Shown here: piece by piece, positions 27,510-36,900 of the stretch
Position numbering within the stretch: the stretch's first letter is position 1
How the letters are laid out: every line of letters begins with the position of its first letter
DNA from: Clostridiales bacterium
Lineage (GTDB): Bacteria; Bacillota; Clostridia; Christensenellales; Pumilibacteraceae
Length of the DNA stretch: 64,000 bases
Direction of reading: 5' to 3'
NCBI GenBank assembly: GCA_029070965.1
Contig: JAIEBI010000057.1
Span: forward strand, 1-64,000
The notes under the pieces: generated by a model
The model's input: the letters and a program-made list of their open reading frames with translations, nothing else
Told to the model about the DNA's origin: nothing
Database searches by the model: none
Position numbers and translations under genes: made by a program

Positions 27510-29066
27510 ATGCCAAATAAAAACAAATTATCAATTTACTTAGTAAAAGAAAACTTGGTTAATATAGAAGATATATTTGACAAGCCCAATGAAATTGCTG
27601 TATTGGATACATTGACTGATGGCTCGAAAGTTTACTATAAAGCATCAGGTATCCATGAACCCTCATGGATGAGAGATTTCTTTTTAAAGAACAACAATAA
27701 CCTTCATCAAGCAAATTCTCGTGTAGTATTATTGAAAAATATATCCATAGATGGTGAATCTCGCATTTTTGCTTTAACATTTGGATATGCTAGGTTTTTG
27801 TTTAAACCCAATGTTTTAGAGGAACAATTCGGTTTACGGATAATATTAAATACAATTCAACAAAATGAAATTCGAAAAATATCAAAAACAAGTGTGGGCA
27901 CTAATCAAAAACAAAGCGATGAACAACTGCCTAAGAATAGTGATATTTCAGAGTTTGGATTTGATATAAATAGAGATTTAATGAAAAATATAAGCGGGAA
28001 ATCAGACGACGAAATCTTTGAAAAAAGTATGTTAACGGGTGGAGATATTTTTAGTCTCACTGTAAGTAGAGATGTCACCAATATAAACGAATTTCTTATT
28101 TACTGTTATAAACGATTTAAAGAAACAACATATCAAGCTAATTTTGCTTGGATTGATAATATCAAATTTGTCAGAGATCAAGATTTGATTACTCAGTTGA
28201 ATACAGCTTTGATCAATGAAATAAATAATAAAAATTTCAATCAAGTGTGGATGGCTGTCCCCGAAGTTGTTTCTTGGGAAGATATTAAAGATTTTGTTAT
28301 TAGTGGCGATAAACAACATTATGCTGATATAGAAATAAAAAAGGTAATAGAATCTATAAAAAAAGACTTGACCTCTGTGGATCAGCTACAAAATAAAACT
28401 ATTAGGGCAATATCCAGTAGAGATAACAATCAAGCAATTTATGAGTGGCGAGCATATAATTGTATAATTGCAGAAATTACACTTGATGGCAAAGAATATT
28501 GTTTGAGTAATGGTAAATGGTATAGAATTGATACAAATTTTGTCAATACCATAAACCAGCAATATAATAATATTGAACTAAATCAAGACAGTTTTATTGA
28601 ATATTCTCATAAGGATGAAGATCATTATAACGAGGACTTATGTAGCAGTTTTCCTGATGCGATATTATTGCATAAATACAAAGTCCCTATCGGTGGCGGC
28701 CAAGGTAATAATATTGAACCTTGTGATGTGCTTCATGGGAATAAAATGATACATATAAAACATAATGGCGGTTCAAGTATGTTAAGCCATTTATTTAATC
28801 AGGCGCTTGTATCAAGTCAAATGTGGTTAGATAATGAGTCGCGTAATATATTGAAAGATAAATTAGCTAATGACGGTAAATTCGATATAATACCACAAAA
28901 TTTTTCAGCAACAAATTATGAAATTGTGCTGGGAATAATAAATAAATTTTCTGATGAACGTCCTAAAATACCATTTTTTAGCAAAGTATCGTTATGTTTT
29001 GCAATTAGAAATATCAAACATTATGGCTATAAAGTGAGTTTAAAAAATATAAAAAATATAAAGTAG
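27510..29066 (+). CDS. TIGR04141 / DUF6119 'sporadically distributed' family protein
   Basis: N-term KLSIYLVKENLVNIEDIFDKPNEIAVLDTLTDGSKVYYKASGIHEPSWMRDFF and C-term DAILLHKYKVPIGGGQGNNIEPCDVLHGNKMIHIKHNGGSSMLSHLFNQALVS; RBS AAGGAG. Confidence 0.75.
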   Translation: MPNKNKLSIYLVKENLVNIEDIFDKPNEIAVLDTLTDGSKVYYKASGIHEPSWMRDFFLKNNNNLHQANSRVVLLKNISIDGESRIFALTFGYARFLFKPNVLEEQFGLRIILNTIQQNEIRKISKTSVGTNQKQSDEQLPKNSDISEFGFDINRDLMKNISGKSDDEIFEKSMLTGGDIFSLTVSRDVTNINEFLIYCYKRFKETTYQANFAWIDNIKFVRDQDLITQLNTALINEINNKNFNQVWMAVPEVVSWEDIKDFVISGDKQHYADIEIKKVIESIKKDLTSVDQLQNKTIRAISSRDNNQAIYEWRAYNCIIAEITLDGKEYCLSNGKWYRIDTNFVNTINQQYNNIELNQDSFIEYSHKDEDHYNEDLCSSFPDAILLHKYKVPIGGGQGNNIEPCDVLHGNKMIHIKHNGGSSMLSHLFNQALVSSQMWLDNESRNILKDKLANDGKFDIIPQNFSATNYEIVLGIINKFSDERPKIPFFSKVSLCFAIRNIKHYGYKVSLKNIKNIK

Positions 29067-29202
29067 AACACAGTCCGAAACAAATAAAGTATTCAGTTGA
29101 TATAATAACTACATACGGTGAGTTTAGCTAATTTGTATTATAAATCCCAAAATGCATCCAACGGCAATAACGGTGTTCGGATAATTAACAGTCGTTCACC
29201 CA

Positions 29203-29236
29203 AAAAACCTATACGCTGTTGCGTATAGGTTTTTAT
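29203..29236 (+). terminator. Terminator hairpin
   Basis: AAAACCTATACG-ctgttg-CGTATAGGTTTTTAT. Confidence 0.75.
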
Positions 29237-29321
29237 TGACATCACGTGACGAGTAGTGCGGCAAAACCGCAAGATTTGAAAAGAAGTATTTTACTACGCT
29301 AAAATGAGAAGCAACACAAAA

Positions 29322-29383
29322 GAGCGTCGACAGGGCGCTTGGAATATATTAATGCTATCTTTTTATTATAAATGTCGACGCTC
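29322..29383. repeat. Inverted repeat GAGCGTCGACA...TGTCGACGCTC
   Basis: 11-bp perfect arms at 29322-29332 and 29373-29383. Confidence 0.7.
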
Positions 29384-29489
29384 ATTCGTGCCACCAAAAA
29401 TTCGAGCCGTTATGCCAAGCTAACATAACAGCTCTATTTATATCTACACGAAAAACATCGAATATTTTTCCTTTTTGTGGAAAATTGTT

Positions 29490-30188
29490 TTATTTTGTTT
29501 CCAAAAGCTCGGCAACCAATTCAAACAGTCTATTTTCGTCTTGTCCTTGCTTTATTTTTATAAAATATCTATATCCGTTATCTTCAAATATACAGAGCGC
29601 ATCCCCTTCTTTTATTCCCCATTTGACTGCATTATTGCCAACGGATTGTTCGCTCGTGCAACTCGCAATGGTTGTGTCCAACTCACTCAAATAAATATTT
29701 GATTTTGTAATGGATAATTGTACAAACTCGTCATTTTCAGGTAAATACACTCGTTCCTCTAAGCATAATACCTCATTATCCGCATTACTTGAATAACAAA
29801 CAGTTTCGCGTTCTTCGCCAAATTCATACCAATCAAAATATAAATAATTTCGATTGTTGCTTTCGCGGTACTCTAAAATTGTATATTCCACATATTTCTT
29901 TTCATATTCATCCTGCTTGCAATAGCGAATATTATCTTTCCCCCCATTGGCAACACCGTTATTTCTATTAGGCAATAACACGGCGCAAGGCACGATAACC
30001 GCTACACAAACAGCCGCAGCGGCAATTGCGGAAATAAACGCAAATATGCGCTTCCTTGCCGGAGCTTGTTTATTCCCCGATTGCTCGACGTATTGCGGAT
30101 AACGGCGTTTCAGTTCATCGAGAATTTCCGACTGCGTATCGATACCGTCTTGCTTTATTGCTTTGTTCAATTTGTGTTCTTCGCGCAT
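29490..30188 (-). CDS. Single-pass membrane protein, possible anti-sigma factor
   Basis: ~70 aa N-terminal cytoplasmic part, one TM (RIFAFISAIAAAAVCVAVIVPCAVLL), extracellular domain; same strand, downstream of a sigma factor. Confidence 0.55.
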   Translation of the reverse strand: MREEHKLNKAIKQDGIDTQSEILDELKRRYPQYVEQSGNKQAPARKRIFAFISAIAAAAVCVAVIVPCAVLLPNRNNGVANGGKDNIRYCKQDEYEKKYVEYTILEYRESNNRNYLYFDWYEFGEERETVCYSSNADNEVLCLEERVYLPENDEFVQLSITKSNIYLSELDTTIASCTSEQSVGNNAVKWGIKEGDALCIFEDNGYRYFIKIKQGQDENRLFELVAELLETK

Positions 30189-30196
30189 ACCTGCCT

Positions 30197-31003
30197 CTAA
30201 TTTATTGTTACTTTATAAGCTGCGTCGATATATGAACCGACTTTGTATAAGGCCGTAGAATCGCCCGAAAGCCCCGTTGCAACATGTAAATATTTGTCTG
30301 TTCTTGTCCCATTGCTTAACGTATATTTAACCTCATAGTATCCGTAAGCTACCATTATATGATTACCACTAATATTGGAAGTAATTATATAATCTTCGTT
30401 ACTATGGGCTTGACAAAAATAAAGAGTACTCGGTCGAACAAACAATACAGTAGGCTCGTTATTGGTAACAGCCGTTTTAAAGGCGCTGTAATTGAAGCCA
30501 TTTCCCGTCCCAAGTGAAGTATATTGTATATTATATCCGTGATCTACGACGTAGCTTTTCAGTCCGTTTTTAAATTCACTTTCGGACACCCCTTCTGCAA
30601 TAACATTGGTTTGCATACGATCGTATAAATCAAAAAGAAGCGTTTGTACATACGTTCCATTTTGCATTCTATAAGTTCCTGTTGAATAATACGAATCCCA
30701 ATCGGGTATCAAGTTTCCATAATACTTGTCATAGAAGCCGACAATAATAGCTCCTGCAACCGCGCCACATCCGTTTTGCATACCGCTAACAGCGCTATAT
30801 TCGGGCGTGCCTTTAACAGTGGAAATATCTTCAACAACCTCTTTGGACACATACGAAATAGTTTCGGAAGCATAAGTAGCTATCAACTCGCCGCCGACAT
30901 ATCTATCTTCCGCTTGGTTATTAGGCGCGCTCGTCCAGCCGCCGCAAAACGGCAAACACAGCATTAATAATGCGATTGTTTTTGTTCTGTTTGTTGTATT
31001 CAT
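30197..31003 (-). CDS. Secreted C39/papain-like cysteine peptidase-like protein
   Basis: Signal peptide; GMQNGCGAVAGAIIVGFYDKYY (Cys) and SGNHIMVAYGYYEV (His); RBS AGAGGTG at MNTTNRTKT. Confidence 0.6.
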   Translation of the reverse strand: MNTTNRTKTIALLMLCLPFCGGWTSAPNNQAEDRYVGGELIATYASETISYVSKEVVEDISTVKGTPEYSAVSGMQNGCGAVAGAIIVGFYDKYYGNLIPDWDSYYSTGTYRMQNGTYVQTLLFDLYDRMQTNVIAEGVSESEFKNGLKSYVVDHGYNIQYTSLGTGNGFNYSAFKTAVTNNEPTVLFVRPSTLYFCQAHSNEDYIITSNISGNHIMVAYGYYEVKYTLSNGTRTDKYLHVATGLSGDSTALYKVGSYIDAAYKVTIN

Positions 31004-31057
31004 AATAATCACCTCTATTTGGCTATATCGAATGCGGCGCGATAATTTTTCCAATTC

Positions 31058-31585
31058 TTACAAGATATCTTTGTTGATTTTTTGGGCGCTTCTTTGAAAC
31101 CGTTTATACACGGTACCGACATACATGTTCAGTCTACTTGCAATTTCTTCGAAAGTCATATCATTGACAAGACGAAAGATTACTATTTTCCTGTCTATTT
31201 CGTCCAATTCGCTTAAAGAATTTTCAAAGGCAGACATAAACTCCAACTTTTTAGAATCGTCGGTTGTACATGCTACCTCTTCATTTATTTCATCCAAAGA
31301 AGCATGATTATGTTTTCTTTCGCGGTTATTAATCGTATACGCTTCGTTTTGCGTAATCTTACTTATCCAAGCTTTACCGCTTTGATGCTCATCAAAAGTT
31401 TGAATATTATCGAAAATCTTATAAAGCGTACTATTGACAACGTCGTCCACAAACGATTTGTCCACTAAATAGTAATAGGCTACAAACTTAATATAACCGG
31501 AAGCCGCGCGGAAAAATTTTTCGAGACATCTCTCCCCGTTTTTCAGCCGTTTCAAGTATTCGTTTATCTCATTTGTAGAACTCAT
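31058..31585 (-). CDS. Sigma-70 family (ECF-like) RNA polymerase sigma factor
   Basis: Region 2-like ...KAWISKITQNEAYTINNRERK and region 4 LSELDEIDRKIVIFRLVNDMTFEEIASRLNMYVGTVYKRFQRSAQKI. Confidence 0.88.
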   Translation of the reverse strand: MSSTNEINEYLKRLKNGERCLEKFFRAASGYIKFVAYYYLVDKSFVDDVVNSTLYKIFDNIQTFDEHQSGKAWISKITQNEAYTINNRERKHNHASLDEINEEVACTTDDSKKLEFMSAFENSLSELDEIDRKIVIFRLVNDMTFEEIASRLNMYVGTVYKRFQRSAQKINKDIL

Positions 31586-31592
31586 GATTTTT

Positions 31593-31622
31593 GTTATATC
31601 ACAAAATGCAACGAATTGTCAA
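31593..31622 (-). promoter_or_regulatory. Promoter TTGACA-N18-TATAAC, 7 nt from ATG
   Basis: Minus strand -35 31622-31617, -10 31598-31593, ATG at 31585. Confidence 0.65.
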
Positions 31623-31793
31623 GTAAGCCCATTATTTGTTCTACTAAAAAATCCACAAAAAAGCACAAATCCCAACAAAACAATTACCGGATTGCTTTTC
31701 GCGGTTTTGTGTTATTTTGGGATATTTTGTGCTTTTGAAAAAATCATTTTTAATTTTTTTATATTATAAATAAATACAATCGAGGAGATACAA

Positions 31794-32129
31794 ATGATGA
31801 ACCAAACATTATACAGCCATGCCGTAAAACTCGTTTCCGACTGTTCTATTCCGCCGCATCTTTCCGGATTCACTTTTCTTTTAGAAGCTACAATAATGAA
31901 AAGTGAAAACTACTCGATTAAGTTAATAGATATTTACAAGAGCATAGCGCAAAAGCACCGATGCACACACCGCGCAATTACTCGCAGTATTTCATACGCT
32001 ATTTCACAATCCGAGCATATTCGCGACTATCTTTCGCTTGGTAAAAATGATTTATTTAACGGCAAAGTCATTGCAATACTGGCATTAAAACTAAAAACCA
32101 TATCGCCGTCTATAAGCGTTAGCGTATAG
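31794..32129 (+). CDS. Stand-alone Spo0A C-terminal DNA-binding domain protein
   Basis: IPPHLSGFTFLLEATIM...DIYKSIAQKHRCTHRAITRSISYAI...NGKVIAILALKLK resembles Spo0A C-term; no receiver domain. Confidence 0.75.
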   Translation: MMNQTLYSHAVKLVSDCSIPPHLSGFTFLLEATIMKSENYSIKLIDIYKSIAQKHRCTHRAITRSISYAISQSEHIRDYLSLGKNDLFNGKVIAILALKLKTISPSISVSV

Positions 32130-33299
32130 TATTTTTGCAACGCCCGATTTTATAGCCGCCGCCCCGACAGCCTTAGCTACAGCGTCGTGCGCATTTTGGT
32201 CATAAGCGTAAGGTAGAATGTAACCAGTCGATAGCTCCTTATCGGATACGCAGTTTGCTATGCCGTGCGCCGCCGCAATCATCATTTCGGTATTGACGGT
32301 AGTCGCCCGCACGTCCAACGCGCCGCGAAATAATCCCGGGAATACCAACACGTTGTTTATTTGGTTGGGATATTCGGACGAGCCTGTCCCGACGATATAT
32401 GCGCCTGCGTCCAAAGCGTCCTGCGGCTCGATTTCGGGAATGGGATTGGCGCAGGTAAACAGCACCGATTTATCCGCCATCGACTTTACCATATCCTTCG
32501 TAACGCAGTGCGGGCCGGAAACGCCGATAAACACGTCCGCGCCCTTCATGGCATCCGAGAGCGTGCCTGTCATATACGCGAGATTGGTCAGCTCGGCAAT
32601 TTCGCTTTGCGCGGGATTGAGCCAATCATTGCCCTTGCATATAATGCCTTTAAGGTCGCACATTGTAATATGCTTGACGCCTAACTTTAACAGAAACTTG
32701 GCGATAGCAATCCCCGCCGCGCCCGCGCCGTTTATTACGAGCGCTATTTCGTCCATTTTCTTACCCGTGATTTTAAGCGCGTTCAATAGCGCCGCCGCCG
32801 ACACGATAGCCGTGCCGTGCTGGTCGTCATGGAATACGGGAATATCGAGCTCGGCTTTGAGGCGTGTTTCTATCTCGAAGCAGCGCGGCGCGGAAATATC
32901 CTCCAAGTTGATTCCTCCGAACGAGCCTGCCATTATCTTTATGGTTTTTATAATCTCCTCGGTATCCTTTGTGCCGAGGCAAATGGGGTACGCGTCGACG
33001 TTGCCAAACGCTTTGAACAGCGCACACTTGCCTTCCATTACGGGCATGCCTGCCTCCGGCCCGATATCGCCCAAGCCCAAAACGGCAGTGCCGTCCGTTA
33101 TGACGGGAACGGTGTTCCAACGGCGCGTAAGCTCAAACGACTTTTCGACGTCGTTATGTATAGCCATGCACGGCTCGGCAACCCCCGGCGTATATGCGAC
33201 CGAAAGATCCTCGCGGCTTTTGACAGGCACACGGCAAACGGTTTCTATTTTACCCTTCCATTCACCGTGTTTTTTCAAAGACAGCTCCCGATAATTCAT
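32091..33299 (-). CDS. NAD(P)-dependent malic enzyme
   Basis: VAYTPGVAEPCMAIHND, VFHDDQHGTAIVSAAALLNAL, VINGAGAAGIAIAKFLL; RBS GGAGG. Confidence 0.95.
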   Translation of the reverse strand: MNYRELSLKKHGEWKGKIETVCRVPVKSREDLSVAYTPGVAEPCMAIHNDVEKSFELTRRWNTVPVITDGTAVLGLGDIGPEAGMPVMEGKCALFKAFGNVDAYPICLGTKDTEEIIKTIKIMAGSFGGINLEDISAPRCFEIETRLKAELDIPVFHDDQHGTAIVSAAALLNALKITGKKMDEIALVINGAGAAGIAIAKFLLKLGVKHITMCDLKGIICKGNDWLNPAQSEIAELTNLAYMTGTLSDAMKGADVFIGVSGPHCVTKDMVKSMADKSVLFTCANPIPEIEPQDALDAGAYIVGTGSSEYPNQINNVLVFPGLFRGALDVRATTVNTEMMIAAAHGIANCVSDKELSTGYILPYAYDQNAHDAVAKAVGAAAIKSGVAKILYANAYRRRYGF

Positions 33300-33503
33300 T
33301 TTATCCTCCGACAATACTGATGGACGTGCTTTATTTTCTTTATATTATACAGCAAATCAATTATAATGTAAAATAATAATATGATATACATTATAATATA
33401 ATCGCATATTTACGCCGCACACCGTAACGCTTACACTGTTGTGTTTATTGCGTTTTTGTGATATAATCGTTATACGCTAACAATAATTTATCGGAGGCAG
33501 GAT

Positions 33504-33818
33504 ATGAAAAAAGTTAAGATAACCGTTATGAAAACGGCATGCTACACTGACTTGATTGAAAAGTACGAAAACCCCATTTTGCACGCCTGCGATATGAAAG
33601 AGGGACAAGTATTTGTCGCAAACGGTTGGCAAAAACCGGAAGGCTTTTGCGACAGTGCATGGGATAGTATTTCCGCTTTTGTAATGACGCTTGCCCACGG
33701 CGGCGAGGATATTTATAACGGTTGGATGAAAAATAAAAAATCCGCAATGATTTCTTGCAACGACGGGTTTCGTCCCGTAAGCTTTTTACTCGAAGCGACG
33801 GATGCGGAAGCCGAATAA
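33504..33818 (+). CDS. TIGR04076 family protein
   Basis: 104 aa: KVKITVMKTACYTDLIEKYENP...C...EGFCDSAWDSI.., RBS GGAGG, promoter TTGTGT-N17-TATAAT (33439-33467). Confidence 0.8.
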   Translation: MKKVKITVMKTACYTDLIEKYENPILHACDMKEGQVFVANGWQKPEGFCDSAWDSISAFVMTLAHGGEDIYNGWMKNKKSAMISCNDGFRPVSFLLEATDAEAE

Positions 33819-33858
33819 TAAATGTCGATTTAGGTCAATAAATTTATGCATATAAGTA

Positions 33859-33890
33859 AAAGCTCTCGGAGTTTTGTCCGAGAGCTTTTT
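33859..33890 (+). terminator. Terminator
   Basis: AAAGCTCTCGGA-gtttt-gTCCGAGAGCTTTTT. Confidence 0.85.
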
Positions 33891-33905
33891 GTATAGATAC
33901 TATAT

Positions 33906-36900
33906 TTACTTTAAAATATCCTTCAATGTTTGCATCAGCTTGTCTATTTCTATCGGCTTGGCGGCGTAGCCGTTCATGCCGGCGTCTAAGGCTTCCTTTT
34001 TGTCCTCCTCAAAGGCGTTGGCCGTCATAGCGACAATGGGAATGGTCGATTTTTTCTTATCCTTCAACGCTCGAATTGCCCTTGTCGCCTCGTAGCCGTT
34101 CATAATAGGCATTTGGACGTCCATAAGTATAAGGTCGTACGTGCCTGCGGGCTGCTCTTTCATCTTTTTCACAGCGACGCTTCCGTCGTCCGCCGTGTCG
34201 ATAACAAATCCGGCCATTTCCAAAATCGATTGCGCAATTTCTTGGTTAAGCTCGTTATCCTCGACAAGCAGTATTTTTTTGCCGTCAAAGCGCAGTTCGG
34301 CCTCCTCCGCTTTTTCCTCGCTCTTCTTTTTAGCGAACGGCGTAGCCAAAACGTTGCGTAGCTCCGAAAGGAACAGCGGCTTGGAGCAGAATGCCGTCAC
34401 GCCCGCCTCCCTCGCTTCCTTTTCGATATCCGACCAGTCGTACGCGGTAAGAATTATTACCATTGCGGTATCGCCTATGATCTTGCGAATGCGGCGTACA
34501 AGCTCTATGCCATTCATATCGGGCATAAGCCAATCGATTATGTACGCGCTGTACGGCTCGTTTTGTTCGAGAGCAAATTTAGTGCGAACAACCGCCTCTT
34601 TGCCCAGCGTCGTCCAGTCGGGGCGCATGCCAATGGTGGACAGCATTTTGCTGACGCTGACGCACGTATTGACGTCGTCGTCCACAACAAGCGCTTTAAG
34701 GTTTTCCAGCTGTTCAAGCCGTTGTACCTCGACGGGCGCGTCGGCGACGCGGAAGCTGAACGTAACGATAAACTCCGAACCCTTGCCTACCTCGCTTTCA
34801 ACCTCGATGGTGCCGCCCATCATGTCGACAATGTTTTTGGTGATGGCAAGTCCCAAGCCCGTGCCCTGAATGCCGCTTACCGTCGAAGTTTGTTCGCGCT
34901 CGAACGGCTCGAACACGTGCTTCAAGAATTCGGGACTCATGCCTATGCCGGTGTCCTTTACGCTGAACTTGTACGTGGCGCGACCGTCCGCAGCCTCGGC
35001 TGTTTGCGCGACGCGCACGCTGACCATGCCGCCCGGTTTGGTATACTTCATTGCGTTGCTCAAAATATTGAGCAGCACTTGATTAAGCCTAAGCTTATCG
35101 CAAATAATGGTTTCGTTTGTCACGTCCAAGGTGTCGATATAGAATTCCAGCTGCTTGGACTTGACGTCGGACTGAACGATGGTTTTAAGATCGTGCATTA
35201 TTTCGGGCAGGCTGGTTTCCTTTTCCTCGATCTTGACCTTGCCGCTTTCGATACGGCTCATATCCAGCACGTCGTTTATAAGGCTGAGCAAGTGATTGCC
35301 CGACGTCATGATTTTGCCGAGATAATTCTTTATCTGCTCCTTGTTGTCGATATGCGACGCCGCCAAAGTGGTAAAGCCGATTATGGCGTTCATAGGCGTG
35401 CGGATATCGTGGGACATATTGTTGAGGAACGTCGTCTTTGCCTTGTTGGCGTACTGGGCTTGCGCAAGCGCCTCCGACAAAACGTCCTTTTGCTCTTGTT
35501 CCTTGCGAATAACCTCGTCGATATTGCGGAAGCCTGCGAGAATAAAGCTGTTGCCGCCGTTTTCTTTATCCGTAATCCTCAAAAACGTATATTGGAAATG
35601 TCGGGTTTCTTCGTTGTCGATTATACGGTAACTGCCGGAATACTCGCCGTTTGCGTTAAGCTTTTCCTTTACGTTATCCAGCGCAAGCGCTTCCGTAATC
35701 TCCTGTTGATCGTCGGGATGAACACGGGATCGAATATATGCGCCGAGGACGGAAGCATAATTATACTCATCTATCGAATCCTTGTTCAATCCCTCGGTTA
35801 CGTAGCCCTCCAATTTGATAACCCTTGCCGTACCCTTTTCGTCGTCAATGGAATAAACGTTGGTATAGTCGCGGCTGAGCGCTTCCACGATAGCGAGCTG
35901 TTCGCCCATCTTTTTGTTGGACTGCTCGGTATTGTGCAAAAGCTTTTTGTTCCACCGCCCGCGCAAAAACATAACAACGATAACGCCCGCAACCACCGCA
36001 AGTACAACAACCACTATAATGATTATTTCGGGGTGCGATTTCAAATACTGCCAAAAGGTCATCGACTTTTCGCCGACGGTATACGTTATATATTTAAGTG
36101 ACAGCTGGTTGACAGTGTCGCTTGACACATGCTTTATGCATTTGTTGAGAATGGTAATAAGTTCGTGATCGGTATCCTTACCGACACGCATACTGAACTT
36201 CGCGCTCTCCCAGCTCATAATGCTGTAATACAACGAATTGGTAGAGTCACGGTTGACTAATAACTGCGCCGTATAGGCATAAACATATGCGACGTCCGCC
36301 TTGCCGTTCAAAACGGCGCGAACGGCGTCCTCGCCGGAGGCGTATCCGTCATTGACGTCGTAAACGTTAGGGTCCAAATACTCGGCGGGAATAAGGCTTT
36401 TGCCATGGTATTTGGACACGGCCACCTTTTTTATTCCGCCCTTATGGTCGTTTCTTGTAACCCGTGCCATGCGCACTGACATATAGCTTTCGGTGTTAAA
36501 GCCGCGGTAGGGCGCGTTCTCTTTGGTATCGTCGGCGCCCATGCTGTCTATAACCACGTCTACGTTATTATCATTGGTTGCCGCAAGATCGTTATAATCG
36601 TCCTGATCGCGCGGTACGACAATCGTATAAGGCAAATCGTCGAGCCCCGTTTCCTCGATAATATGGTTGATAAGCTCGTCGAAATAGTCGATCATAATGC
36701 CTTTGAGCGTGCCGTTTTCGGCATAGGAATAGGGCGCGTTGTTGCCGAGCGCCGTTACCGTTATTGCCTTTTCTTCGCTGATCACCTTATTTAAATATTT
36801 AAGCTCACGCGGCGTAAAACCCATATTGTCCGTGTAGTCGGGACCGTAGTACTTGTAATACAGCTCGTTTTTCCAATCGCCCTCGTTAATATCCATTTGC

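Noticed and set aside
29384-29410. TTCGTGCCACCA resembling a tRNA/tmRNA 3' end
   Set aside because: No acceptor-stem partner or T-loop in the right place.
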